Assembly: GCA_031266365.1 (NCBI GenBank)
Contig: JAISBE010000019.1
Location: 44,892 to 108,891 of the forward strand
Origin: Oscillospiraceae bacterium
GTDB taxonomy: Bacteria; Bacillota; Clostridia; Oscillospirales; Acutalibacteraceae
Reading direction: 5' to 3'
Length of the DNA: 64,000 bases
Below the pieces are notes generated by a model, which was not told the DNA's origin, searched no databases, and was given only the letters and a program-made list of their open reading frames with translations. Below, one piece after another: positions 1 through 8,622 of this stretch (positions are counted from its first letter, which is position 1; every line of letters begins with the position of its first letter). The position numbers were made by a program, and so were the translations under genes.

Positions 1-52
1 TATGATAAAATAGCACTAAGAAAATAAAAGCTTTGAAAGGACTTTAAATACA

Positions 53-1669
53 ATGACTATAGATGAAAAATATAATCTCTGGCAAAAAAAAGCTTGCGAG
101 GACCCCAATTTAATCCAAGAGCTCAAAAATCTTCACGAAAAAGATGAAATACACAATCGTTTTTTTTGCAATTTGAATTTCGGCACAGCGGGACTTCGTG
201 GAATAATGGGTGCTGGCCCTAACCGGATGAATATATATACCGTCCGCCATGCTTCCCAAGGCCTGGCAAATTACTTAAATAAAAACTACAAAAATCCAAG
301 CGTTGCCATCGCTTTTGACTCCAGGATAAATTCTGAACTTTTTGCCCAAGAGGCTGCTCGCGTTCTTTGTGCCAACGGAATAAGTGTTTTTTTCAATCGC
401 GAGCTCCAACCAACGCCAGTTTTATCGTTTTGTGTGCGCGAATTCTGCAATCAAGCAGGGATTATGATCACAGCGAGCCACAATTCAGCCGAATACAACG
501 GCTATAAGTGCTATGGCCCTGATGGCAGTCAAATATCTGGCGCATCAGCAGAGCTTATTTATAGTGAAATTCAGAAAATTGATATATTTAACGATATAAA
601 AATTTGTAACTTTCATGAATTGGAGAAATCTGGTAAATTCAAAATTGTTGAAAACTACATTTATAAAAAATACCTCTCCTGCATACGCGAACAAAGTATC
701 AATTCTGTTGGTGAAAATTGCTCACTAAGCGTGGTTTACACCCCTCTCAACGGGACTGGCACCAAACTCGTCAAGGAAATATTATCCGCTTCCGGAATTA
801 CCGAAGTTATGGTGATACCAGAACAGGAAATGCCCGACGGTAACTTCCCCACCTGTCCTTGCCCGAACCCCGAATTGAAAGATGCCCTAGCACTCGCATT
901 GCAACTTGCAAAAAAAACTTTACCGGATATCATCTTGGCGACAGACCCCGATTGCGACCGAGTTGGTGTAGCTTACCGTTCAAAAGGCGAATTTCGCATT
1001 ATGACAGGCAATGAAGTTGGCGTTTTGTTGCTGCACTATATTCTTTCGTCCAGGCAGCAAAAAGGCACACTTCCGGCGCGCCCAATCATGGTTAAATCGA
1101 TTGTTAGCAGCAAGTTAGCTGATGCCGTCGCCAAAGAATATTTGTGTGAGGTTAAAAATGTTTTAACCGGCTTTAAATATATCGGCGAGCAAATTTTGCA
1201 TTTGGAAAAATGTGATGAACTCGAAAGATTTGTGTTTGGGTTCGAAGAAAGCTGCGGCTATCTTGCAGGGACCTATGTTCGCGACAAAGACGCTGTGGTC
1301 GCTTCGATGTTAATTTGTGAGATGGCCGCTCACTACAAAACCCAAGGCAAAACACTCGGCCAAGTGCTGGAAGAAATTTACCAAAAATATGGTCGTCACA
1401 CTCAACACACGTTCAGTTTTGAGTTTAACGGCCCAGAAGGCCTCAACAAAATGCGAGCAATTATGCGCACGCTGCGTGAAAGCAGCCTGGCGGCGGTGGG
1501 GGGCATCCGCGTTTTAGGGCGCACGGATTACCTTTCTAGCGAAGGTAGCCCCTTCTTGCCAAAAGCTGACATGTTGGCTTTTGCGCTTGAAGGGGCCGCT
1601 AACGTGATCATTCGCCCTTCCGGCACCGAGCCCAGGCTAAAAATTTACATTCATAGCCGGCTGGACTAA
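53..1669 (+). CDS. pgcA: Phosphosugar mutase (alpha-phosphoglucomutase type), C-terminus shortened
   Basis: Cytoplasmic alpha-D-phosphohexomutase, expected to interconvert glucose 6-phosphate and glucose 1-phosphate. Visible signatures: the phosphoserine loop TASHNSAEYNGYK with the catalytic serine near residue 142, the metal loop DPDCDRVG near 298, the sugar-specificity loop GFEES, and the phosphate-binding RPSGTEP near 521. It reads like Bacillus PgcA from the first residues, and an AAAGG site lies upstream of the ATG. Only about 11 residues follow RPSGTEP; PgcA-type enzymes usually continue some 40 residues with a closing helix, so the end appears cut or replaced. A second copy of its 3' coding segment lies just downstream at 1721-1840, exactly where the exported-protein array begins. 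Whether the shortened enzyme is active is unknown. Confidence 0.9.
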   Translation: MTIDEKYNLWQKKACEDPNLIQELKNLHEKDEIHNRFFCNLNFGTAGLRGIMGAGPNRMNIYTVRHASQGLANYLNKNYKNPSVAIAFDSRINSELFAQEAARVLCANGISVFFNRELQPTPVLSFCVREFCNQAGIMITASHNSAEYNGYKCYGPDGSQISGASAELIYSEIQKIDIFNDIKICNFHELEKSGKFKIVENYIYKKYLSCIREQSINSVGENCSLSVVYTPLNGTGTKLVKEILSASGITEVMVIPEQEMPDGNFPTCPCPNPELKDALALALQLAKKTLPDIILATDPDCDRVGVAYRSKGEFRIMTGNEVGVLLLHYILSSRQQKGTLPARPIMVKSIVSSKLADAVAKEYLCEVKNVLTGFKYIGEQILHLEKCDELERFVFGFEESCGYLAGTYVRDKDAVVASMLICEMAAHYKTQGKTLGQVLEEIYQKYGRHTQHTFSFEFNGPEGLNKMRAIMRTLRESSLAAVGGIRVLGRTDYLSSEGSPFLPKADMLAFALEGAANVIIRPSGTEPRLKIYIHSRLD

Positions 1670-1720
1670 CCCCTCGCACCGCAACCTGCCTCTTGAGGCA
1701 TTTCTCGCGTGGGCAACTTT

Positions 1721-1840
1721 GCGGCGGTGGGTGGCATACGCGTTTTAGGGCGCACGGATTACCTTTCTAGCGAAGCTCGCCCCTTCTCGCCAAAAGCCTA
1801 TAGGGTAGCTTTTGGCGCTCGAAGGGGCGTTAATCGCACT
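1721..1840 (+). pseudogene. Duplicated 3' fragment of the phosphosugar mutase gene
   Basis: Positions 1721-1828 repeat 1490-1597 of the upstream mutase gene with few differences; the stretch encoding GGIRVLGRTDYLSSE is almost unchanged. Similarity fades before the RPSGTEP-coding part. There is no start codon context or full domain, so this is a remnant. It sits at the junction with the array whose first stop codon is at 1905, suggesting that recombination at the array edge duplicated and truncated the neighbour. Confidence 0.75.
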
Positions 1841-1904
1841 GTTTACTTGATTTTGTTCGTTCTTTTCTTTGTGCGCATGTTGGATGTCCGGGTCGTTCGT
1901 CAGA

Positions 1905-3386
1905 TTACGTTTGTTTGAACGACTTTTCTGCCATGACCGCGCCGTTAGCCCCACGGAATTTGTAACCCAGCGTGGTGCCCGGGCTCGAGTGCTCGCCGGT
2001 TTCTGCGAACACGTCCGCGTTCTTGTTACCTTCCGTGGTTACCTTAGCGAGAGTGGTTTCCTTACCGTCCGGCGATGTTGCTGTGAAAGTTATAGTGCCC
2101 TTTAGTCCTCCTTTGAGCCCGCACACGGCCCGCCATGCACCAGGTGCCACCCTGTACAGCGCTAAGTGCTCGGCCGATGTAGCGTAAACGCTAGCTGTTC
2201 TGGCTTCTTCTGCGTTGCTGGTTAGCGCTGTCTCAGTTGCGAGTCTCGTGGATGCATCTATGTCTCCTAGTGCGAGCGCCACCGAGAAACGCCCGGCATC
2301 CGTTTTCCTCAACTGAGTCGACACAATTTTTGTGTCGCTGTTAAAGTTTACGTTTGATAGGGTAGAGGTACCGGTTGCCGTGTTGGTCCATCTACCACGT
2401 AGCGTAGTCGGCGGCGAGCCGGTTCCAGCGTAAGTTGCTTGGTAGAGCCAGTTTCCGTCCACGGTTGTCAGCGACGGCCCTGTGAGCGTCCATGCCGCCG
2501 TGGCAGGGGTGGTGGTGCCCGTCGATTGCCGGGCCCCTCCCGGGTATATTACAGTATCCGCTGAGTGGTCGTCAGGGAAGACCAGTTTCAGCCCCACTTT
2601 TTCGTCGCTTCCCCATCGTTGGTAGTTGTAGGTGTATTGGCCCGCTGCGTTTGTTCGCAATGTCGCCGTCGGCGCCGCCGGCCAAGTTCTGGTTGTGCTC
2701 ACGTACACCGATACTTCGCGCCCGCCGATTGCCTCTCCGGCCCTTGTCTGGGTACAACGGCCCGTTACCGTCACCTCCGTATCCGTTTCCGAGTAGGTTG
2801 GTTGGTCGAAGACCACTCCCGCCTCCACCGTGAACCAACCCCATGCCTTGTAGTTCGCCGTTTCACTGATCAGCATCTGCTTCGCTATCGCGGCCGAGTT
2901 CACACCGTTGTTTCCGTGTGATGCGGCCCAGTTTCCGCCGATCGCCGGTGCGCCTCCTCCTACCACTCCAGCCACCGTATGGTGGTCGTTTCCCCCCGCC
3001 TGGCATGCGCTGCTGACCATTCGGTATTTACCCGCAGGCATGTTCACGAGTGTGATGTCCAGAGGGCCCTTCACCCTGCTTACGTACCATAGGTTAGCTG
3101 CGTCTGTACTTGCTGCCCCCACTGCGTTGTTTGTTACTCCTCTCCCTTTAATGTCTATTAGGTCACCGTCTTCGTTTTCCACGCCGATTATATCGTGCGA
3201 CACTGCCGCTGTTTTTGCTACAGACGGGAAGTCCGCCTGTATCGCTGTGATGTGGACGGTGTTGCCGGTAACAGCCGCCTGGTACGCTGCGTCGGCGAGC
3301 TGGACCCGTGGAAGAAAGGTAGCAGCGGCCATCGCAGCCGCAAAGGCAAGGGAAATAATGCGTTTTTTGCGATTCATGATAGTCAT
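1905..3386 (-). CDS. Array member 1: large exported multi-domain protein
   Basis: Unrecognised exported protein of 493 residues, the largest of the array. Residues 1-33 form the family signal peptide (MTIMNRKKR, hydrophobic core, cleavage near LADA). Residues 35-130 hold the family module with TGNTVHI at the start and MPAGKY at 116-121. A bacterial Ig-like stretch follows at about 195-255 (TEVTVTGRC ... TNAAGQYTYNY), then two more beta-rich stretches up to the C-terminus. There are no catalytic motifs, membrane anchor or LPXTG signal, so release or non-covalent surface attachment is inferred. The ATG is preceded by AAGGAAG eight bases upstream, identical in most members. Body G+C is much higher than in flanking genes. 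Confidence 0.75.
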   Translation of the reverse strand: MTIMNRKKRIISLAFAAAMAAATFLPRVQLADAAYQAAVTGNTVHITAIQADFPSVAKTAAVSHDIIGVENEDGDLIDIKGRGVTNNAVGAASTDAANLWYVSRVKGPLDITLVNMPAGKYRMVSSACQAGGNDHHTVAGVVGGGAPAIGGNWAASHGNNGVNSAAIAKQMLISETANYKAWGWFTVEAGVVFDQPTYSETDTEVTVTGRCTQTRAGEAIGGREVSVYVSTTRTWPAAPTATLRTNAAGQYTYNYQRWGSDEKVGLKLVFPDDHSADTVIYPGGARQSTGTTTPATAAWTLTGPSLTTVDGNWLYQATYAGTGSPPTTLRGRWTNTATGTSTLSNVNFNSDTKIVSTQLRKTDAGRFSVALALGDIDASTRLATETALTSNAEEARTASVYATSAEHLALYRVAPGAWRAVCGLKGGLKGTITFTATSPDGKETTLAKVTTEGNKNADVFAETGEHSSPGTTLGYKFRGANGAVMAEKSFKQT

Positions 3387-3540
3387 GATATCGACTTCCT
3401 TTCGTTTGTAAAAATATTTTTAAAAAATTTTGGACCTTCTGGCGAAATGGATTTCCAGAGGTTACGCAGTCGAATTGATTTCACCAGCCTTTCCATCTAT
3501 TAGTATATAATGTTTTTAAATCATTGTCAACAGATAATAG
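3387..3540 (-). promoter_or_regulatory. Promoter and leader of array member 1
   Basis: On the minus strand TTGACA (3525-3530) and TATACT (3502-3507) are 17 bases apart. The transcript leader carries the family's A-rich block and AAGGAAG ribosome site. It is most like leader type A (members 5, 7, 9, 10), including the GGCGAAAT-like element seen on the plus strand near 3441. Confidence 0.65.
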
Positions 3541-4194
3541 AAAAATTTTTTTATAAATTACTCCAATCTACCATTCTCAAAAATTTCAATGCTAAATCAC
3601 GACGATAAGCTTGCTCTAGTCAGTACTATTATCCTCCGTACAAGCAAATAATCGTGCTCGATGTAAATTAGTGCTCACATGCCAACAGTAAGATCATTAT
3701 TTGTATGGAACTATGCTGCTCGCGACCCATTCTATGCTTTTACTTGCTGTGATTCTAGCCCGCTTTTTCTGGTAGGGCGCCTCGAGCGCCATTACGGGGA
3801 GTTACACCGAGCGCCGCGTCCCCGCCTGCAAATTAGTGCTCACATGCCAACAGTAAGATCGTTATTCTTTAGGGTTCCGTCACAGGATATGCCGGTAGCG
3901 GCGCTGTGCGTAGCACTACGGTAGTAGTCTGCTTAGCCCCCCGTTTGATGCGGCAGTAGAGGCGTGTGACAGCGTGATAAGATGCGGGGTATCCCTGTGT
4001 GCGGTTCGGTGCCGTGCGGTAGGACGCTCGGCGCGGATGGCGTGCACTAGTGGGCAAGCAAGATTTCCTAGATACTAGATATCGGTGCTTTTCGTGTCTC
4101 CCAGCCACCTTATTTGTATTACGTCCGCTGATCTTCCGCGTTGCTCCACTGTAGCAATAACGCTATGATCATGGATGGCACGCTTCAGTAGCGT
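3541..4194. other. Gene-free interval with a 31-bp direct repeat
   Basis: I see no convincing gene in this interval between members 2 and 1; the open frames lack ribosome sites and family features. An exact 31-bp direct repeat is present at 3665-3695 and 3830-3860, beginning AAATTAGTGCTCACATGCC. Composition is G+C-rich like the array bodies, so it may be decayed array sequence. Confidence 0.5.
3665..3860. repeat. 31-bp direct repeat pair
   Basis: The two copies, 3665-3695 and 3830-3860, are identical over 31 bases and 165 bp apart. The sequence between them is not obviously repeated. Possibly a footprint of recombination in the array. Confidence 0.8.
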
Positions 4195-4818
4195 TCACTT
4201 TCCTGTCGCGATCGTCGGGGAGCATCTCGATCCCGCAGTCGGTCTCTCAGTGCGCGGTCCCTTTATCTCGAACACAACTCCGTCCAGGTTGTCGAAAGGC
4301 ATCGTTTTGACCTGGGCATCAGTCGGGGGCATCCAACCCACGATATTGTACATATGGTAGCAGGATGGTTGCGCGTTGACGCAGTCCGGTTCCTCAGCCC
4401 TGGTGTCCCACTTTCTTGACGCCACATAGGCGTTCGGGTTGGGGTACCCAGCTTCCGGCGGGGCGTAGTGTATCGTTGCACCGTAGAACCCTGGTTCCAA
4501 TCCATGTATATTGTAGTCGTGGGGTCCCGTTCCCTCTAGAACTATCATATACGGACCGCTAGTCAAGCAGTCGGGGGGTACACAGCCATTGAGGTTCACC
4601 GGCTTTGCACAGCCGTGCTTGAACAAGTAAAACACTTGGCTTTGCCCCCCGGGCACCCCCGCAAGTCTACCTCGGCCCTTCACGATAACTGAGTTTCCCG
4701 TTACTTCCGCTTGCGCTTGCCACGCGCCAGCATGAAATCCATCCGTTAAAGGGGTGACGGCTAACACAGCCGCAGAAACAAGAGCAACCATGCGTTTCTT
4801 GCGATTCACTTTATTCAC
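4195..4818 (-). CDS. Array member 2: short exported protein
   Basis: Exported protein of 207 residues with no recognised function. The signal peptide is MNKVNRKKRM plus a hydrophobic core, with likely cleavage after AQA near residue 38. One copy of the family module follows: EVTGNSVIVKG, a YLFKHG strand and LEPGFY at 107-112. The mature part has several cysteines (for example 70, 79 and 84), compatible with disulfides outside the cell. Together with member 9 it is one of two single-module members. The start is supported by AAAGGACG upstream within the conserved leader. The N-terminus varies from the MNxMN pattern of the others. Confidence 0.7.
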   Translation of the reverse strand: MNKVNRKKRMVALVSAAVLAVTPLTDGFHAGAWQAQAEVTGNSVIVKGRGRLAGVPGGQSQVFYLFKHGCAKPVNLNGCVPPDCLTSGPYMIVLEGTGPHDYNIHGLEPGFYGATIHYAPPEAGYPNPNAYVASRKWDTRAEEPDCVNAQPSCYHMYNIVGWMPPTDAQVKTMPFDNLDGVVFEIKGPRTERPTAGSRCSPTIATGK

Positions 4819-4984
4819 GATATCATCGTCCTTTCATCTTATAAGGCTGTGCCGCCTGGGGATAGTATTATTTTTGAAAGCTTTTTAAAAGATTAGTTCT
4901 ATTAGTAGGCGGCTAAAAATTAAGCTTATTGCTTAACAAGTTGGCAAAAACTTTTACACTAAATACAGCAAATCTGGTGCAAGC
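4819..4984 (-). promoter_or_regulatory. Promoter and leader of array member 2 (type B/C hybrid)
   Basis: The ATG-proximal half matches the leaders of members 3 and 4 (type B), while the distal half, with CAAAAACTTTTACACTAAATAC, matches type C. A weak promoter, TTGCCA (4942-4947) with CTTAAT (4919-4924), has a 17-base spacer. In the RNA, GCCGCCU (4913-4907) can pair perfectly with AGGCGGC (4857-4851), closing most of the leader into a loop. Confidence 0.5.
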
Positions 4985-5992
4985 CTAGGCCCCTTGTCTA
5001 AGGTGTCCGACGTTGAAGTATACGATTGCGTAGCTTCCCCGTGGCCCGAAGGCGGTGTTTTCTTCGAAGTCGTTAAAGGTCCTGTTCTTTGTTGGCCACC
5101 ACCCACTTCTCGGTTCCTCCCCTGGGATAGCGATCGGACCGCCCCAGGCTCGAGGTGATCTCGGCCATTCTTGTTCGTAACATACCTTCCTCACTAGCAT
5201 GTATTTGCCGTCGGGTAGCGTGAATTGTTGCATGTCGCCCTTGTTATTACGCCTGACTATGACGGTCGGCATATTTTGCTCTAACTCGCGGGTTGTAAGT
5301 GGTAGAGGATTGGATTGTCCCTCAGCTAAGAGAAACCAGTAGTTCGCTGTTGCGTTGTACCCATATTCTGTGTCCGCCGGTATATCGCCAGTCTGAACAG
5401 CAACCCTGTTACCTTGTACTGTTACGCAGCAGTTGTGCGAGCTAAATCTGACCGCCCCCGTGTCCTTCGTATCACTAGCATCGTCACATGCTGCGTCCCA
5501 GTCAACTCGACCCGAACCAGGCGGGTTATCTGCTTCCCCGTGTTCGGGCCACGGAGGGACGCTGTGGGTCTGTCCGAATAATCCTTCGCCCTCTGGACAC
5601 CAGCTCTCTCTGAATTCATACCCTGGAGCTCTGCCACCGGTCAGAGAATCCAGCCAATCTCTATTCCTTGAGCCTACGACATAGACCAACCCCAGACCGC
5701 CAGGCCCCTGAACTGTGAAGACATTTGTCCCTGGGTGTACATTCTCCAGCATTATTGCCGCAGTCCTGTCTATTTGTCCATCGGGTAGGCGGTGTGGTAG
5801 CATCCAGGCATACTTTATTTGGCGGTCATGTGCATTTGTGCGGATTTCCCCGTACGACTTTCCGTCTTCGCTGCGCATTTGCACATGGACTCCTTTGATA
5901 TATGCTTTACCCGTGAATGATTGCGTAGCAACGGCTAGCACAGCCGCAGAAACAAGAGAAATAATGCGTTTTTTGCGATTCATGATATTCAT
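4985..5992 (-). CDS. Array member 3: exported two-module protein
   Basis: Exported protein of 335 residues with unknown role. The signal peptide is MNIMNRKKRIISLVSAAVLA, nearly identical at DNA level to members 4 and 5 although the mature part differs strongly. Two beta-rich modules: about 33-160, and 187-335, the latter with VTVQGNRVAVQ, a LLAEGQSNPLPL strand and LPDGKY at 259-264, ending in YAIVYFNVGHL. This body belongs with members 4, 5 and 7. Cysteines are few. Start chosen at the first ATG, preceded by AAAGGACG. It may be co-transcribed with member 4 because I see no good promoter in the 208-bp gap. Confidence 0.72.
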   Translation of the reverse strand: MNIMNRKKRIISLVSAAVLAVATQSFTGKAYIKGVHVQMRSEDGKSYGEIRTNAHDRQIKYAWMLPHRLPDGQIDRTAAIMLENVHPGTNVFTVQGPGGLGLVYVVGSRNRDWLDSLTGGRAPGYEFRESWCPEGEGLFGQTHSVPPWPEHGEADNPPGSGRVDWDAACDDASDTKDTGAVRFSSHNCCVTVQGNRVAVQTGDIPADTEYGYNATANYWFLLAEGQSNPLPLTTRELEQNMPTVIVRRNNKGDMQQFTLPDGKYMLVRKVCYEQEWPRSPRAWGGPIAIPGEEPRSGWWPTKNRTFNDFEENTAFGPRGSYAIVYFNVGHLRQGA

Positions 5993-6200
5993 GATATCAT
6001 CGTCCTTTCATCTTATAAGTCTGTGCCGCCTGGGGATAGCTTTATTCTCGCAGCCCGTGCGAAGATTGTTGCCGCAGGCGTCTTTGAAAACCGGGCGCAG
6101 TGCGAGAGACACTCAGCAACTTTTACAATGAAGTTAGTTGATCTCAGTTCCGCGTCCCCGCCAGCTGATAGTAGCCCGGCCATTTCGTAACAGTGTAATC
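5993..6200 (-). promoter_or_regulatory. Leader of array member 3 (type B)
   Basis: Nearly identical to 7188-7395, the leader of member 4, and the identity runs on into the 3' ends of the preceding genes. The conserved ATG-proximal block (CTTATAAG, CCCCAGGCGGC in RNA sense) is retained, but the AT-rich promoter of other leaders is replaced by G+C-rich sequence; no consensus promoter is seen. Confidence 0.5.
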
Positions 6201-7187
6201 TTAAGGTTTGCCGACCTTGATATGCACGACAGAGTAGCTACTGAGTGGCACCGTTTGGGCGCCATCGGCTCTCTCCTCTTCCCAAGCGCTACTAGGGCGG
6301 TACCCGCCCTCTGGCGGATGCGTTAGTGTCGGGTATCCGTGGTTGTCCGTAAACCTATGCTCGCTGCTGTCCTCCCACGGCAGTCCTCGCGCAACTACAT
6401 CGTAGTCTCCAGGTGGCAGTTCGATAGTCTCTATGGCGTTGGGCATCAGCGTGGGTTTGCGTTCTTCCTGATCTGATCTCGTCAAGCTTAATGGCACATC
6501 ACCGCCGCCCGATCTGAGTACGTAGCCAATCACCGCTCGTCCATTGTCATTATGCCCCAGCGGCGGTAATAGGCCACGCCAGTCCATCCGCACTGTGGTT
6601 CCCTGGACCGCTACGATGAGTCGGCCGCTCCGGTAGCGCACCAGGCCATCTTGAGGGTCCGCGAAGCGTCGTCCGTAGGCGCTTACGCCCCAGCGCCGCC
6701 CATCGTCGTCTAGCGCCCAAAGTCCATCGTAGTCTGTGTTGAAAGGTAGGCTTGTGTGTCGGTCTACGACACCATAGTCGTCGCCTAGGGTGAGGTAGTT
6801 CCGAGCTCGTTCCCCTAGAGTTCTCATCTTCTTACCGTTCCACAAGTCGGTCCATCCTTCCTCGCTGTGGGCACCCACAATGCAAGCCATGACGTGGTCG
6901 CCCTGCGGTCCTGCACGCAGCTTCGTTAACCCGGGCCGTAACCATTGTGATCTGGTACTCTCCCAACTTTCGCGCCAATTCGTGTCCCGCTCGCTCCATG
7001 CTAGGAGGGCATCTGCCCTTGACCTCCAACTACGTCTCGCTTCAATGGTCAGCCCACCCTGCTTGGTTACAATCTGGACATGAGCTGAAAGATCACATGC
7101 CAGACCCTTGAATGATGGTGTAGCAACGGCTAACACAGCCGCAGAAACAAGAGCAACAATGCGTTTTTTGCGATTCATGATATTCAT
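6201..7187 (-). CDS. Array member 4: exported two-module protein, sister of member 5
   Basis: Exported protein of 328 residues, function unknown. Signal peptide MNIMNRKKRIVALVSAAVLA with cleavage around residue 30. The second module starts near 180 (GRLIVAVQGTTVRMDW), contains YVLRSGGGDVPLSLTRSDQ and LPPGDY at 257-262, and ends VVHIKVGKP. It is clearly a tandem duplicate of member 5: both ends are nearly identical while the centre has many substitutions. No transmembrane segment beyond the signal peptide and no catalytic motif. Confidence 0.72.
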   Translation of the reverse strand: MNIMNRKKRIVALVSAAVLAVATPSFKGLACDLSAHVQIVTKQGGLTIEARRSWRSRADALLAWSERDTNWRESWESTRSQWLRPGLTKLRAGPQGDHVMACIVGAHSEEGWTDLWNGKKMRTLGERARNYLTLGDDYGVVDRHTSLPFNTDYDGLWALDDDGRRWGVSAYGRRFADPQDGLVRYRSGRLIVAVQGTTVRMDWRGLLPPLGHNDNGRAVIGYVLRSGGGDVPLSLTRSDQEERKPTLMPNAIETIELPPGDYDVVARGLPWEDSSEHRFTDNHGYPTLTHPPEGGYRPSSAWEEERADGAQTVPLSSYSVVHIKVGKP

Positions 7188-7395
7188 GATATCATCGTCC
7201 TTTCATCTTATAAGGCTGTGCCTCCTGGGGACAGCGTTATTCTCGCAGCCCGTGCGAAGATTGTCGTCGCAGGCGTCTTTGAAAACCGGGCGCAGTGCGA
7301 GAGACACTCAGCAACTTTTACAATGAAGTTAGTTGATCTCAGTTCTGCGTCCCCTTCAGCTGATAGTAGCCCGGCCATTTCGTAACAGTGTAATC
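7188..7395 (-). promoter_or_regulatory. Leader of array member 4 (type B)
   Basis: Second copy of the type B leader, nearly identical to 5993-6200. AAAGGACG lies upstream of the ATG. No consensus promoter is visible, so transcription may come from member 5 upstream. Confidence 0.5.
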
Positions 7396-8406
7396 TTAAG
7401 GTTTGCCGACCTTGATATGCACGACAGAGTAGCTACTGAGTGGCACCGTTTGGGCGCCATCGGCTCTCTCCTCCTCCCAAGCGCTACTAGGGCGGTACCC
7501 GCCCTCTGGCGGATGCGTCAGAGTCGCGTATCCGTTCTTCTCCGTAAACCAATGCTCGCTCTTCTCCGCAAACCAATGCTCGCTCCGGTCCTCCCACGTC
7601 AGCCCTCGCGCAACTACTTCGTAGTCTCCCGGCGGCAGTTCGATAGTCTCTATGGCTTTGGTCATCAGCGTGGGTGTGCGTTTTTCCTGATCTGATCTCG
7701 TCAAGCTTAATGGCACGTCACCGCCGCCCGATTTGAGTACGTAGACAATAACCGCCCGTTTATTTTCAGTATGCCGCAGCGCCGGTACTAGCCCACCCCA
7801 GCAAATTCGCACTTTGGTTCCCTGGACCGATACTGCGAGTCGGCCGCTATGGAAGTCCACCTGGTCCGAATGATGGTACTCTGAGAGGTGGCCGTGGGCG
7901 CTTACTCCCCACCAATCGCCGCGGTCGTCCCACGCCCAAAGCCGATGGTAGTCCGTGCTGAGAGGTAGTCCAGCCTTTAGATCTAGGACACCGCAGTCGT
8001 CGCCTAGCGTGAGGTAGTTCCAAGCCCTTTCTCCTAGATTCCGCGGCTTCTTACCGTGACATATCTGGGCCCACCCGTCATCGTTGTGTGCACCGACAAC
8101 GTTCGCTACGATGTCGCCGTGGTGTTCCCCTGCACGTAGTCTCGTTAGTCCGCGCCCCAAACATTGTGATCTGGTCCACACCCAGTGGTAGTCGTAATAA
8201 TGGTCCCTCTCACCCCAGGCGAGTAGGGCATCTTTACTTGAACTCCAACTACGTCTCGCTTCAATGGTCAGCCCATCCTTCTTGGTTACAATCTGGACAT
8301 GAGCTGAAAGATCGCATGCCAGACCCGTGAATGAGGGTGTAGCAACGGCTAACACAGCCGCAGAAACAAGAGCAACAATGCGTTTTTTGCGATTCATGAT
8401 ATTCAT
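7396..8406 (-). CDS. Array member 5: exported two-module protein with fresh in-frame duplication
   Basis: Exported protein of 336 residues, sister of member 4 with the same signal peptide, second module (GRLAVSVQGTKVRICW, LPPGDY at 257-262) and C-terminus VVHIKVGKP. It differs by an 8-residue tandem duplication, SEHWFAEK/SEHWFTEK, produced by a 24-bp direct repeat at 7537-7560 and 7561-7584. Its leader is type A, unlike the type B leader of member 4, so promoter and body have different histories. Start ATG with AAGGAAG upstream. Confidence 0.72.
   Translation of the reverse strand: MNIMNRKKRIVALVSAAVLAVATPSFTGLACDLSAHVQIVTKKDGLTIEARRSWSSSKDALLAWGERDHYYDYHWVWTRSQCLGRGLTRLRAGEHHGDIVANVVGAHNDDGWAQICHGKKPRNLGERAWNYLTLGDDCGVLDLKAGLPLSTDYHRLWAWDDRGDWWGVSAHGHLSEYHHSDQVDFHSGRLAVSVQGTKVRICWGGLVPALRHTENKRAVIVYVLKSGGGDVPLSLTRSDQEKRTPTLMTKAIETIELPPGDYEVVARGLTWEDRSEHWFAEKSEHWFTEKNGYATLTHPPEGGYRPSSAWEEERADGAQTVPLSSYSVVHIKVGKP
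7537..7584. repeat. 24-bp tandem duplication inside array member 5
   Basis: Two adjacent 24-bp units (7537-7560 and 7561-7584) differ at one base and keep the frame. Member 4 has a single unit at the matching place, so the duplication is recent. Confidence 0.85.
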
Positions 8407-8560
8407 GATATCGACTTCCTTTCCTTTTTTAAAAATTTGTCCTTACTGGCGAAATGCTTTCCGAAGGTTACACAGGTTAATTTAATTTCCCCAGTCAGTA
8501 CAGTTATAATTTTACACTAATTGTAAGATAATTGTCAATAGTATAGTAAAATATTTTCAC
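8407..8560 (-). promoter_or_regulatory. Promoter and leader of array member 5 (type A)
   Basis: TTGACA at 8533-8538 and TAAAAT at 8509-8514 on the minus strand, 18-base spacer. Upstream of the -35 is GTGAAAATATTTTACTA, a motif kept before other members. In the leader RNA ACUGG (8495-8491) can pair with CCAGU (8449-8445). The ribosome site AAGGAAG follows an A-rich tract. Nearly the same cassette precedes member 9. Confidence 0.7.
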
Positions 8561-8622
8561 AATTGATTTTGCGTCATTCGGAGTTAACTTCGCAACCGTC
8601 CGTAACCATCTCGCTCCTCTAG

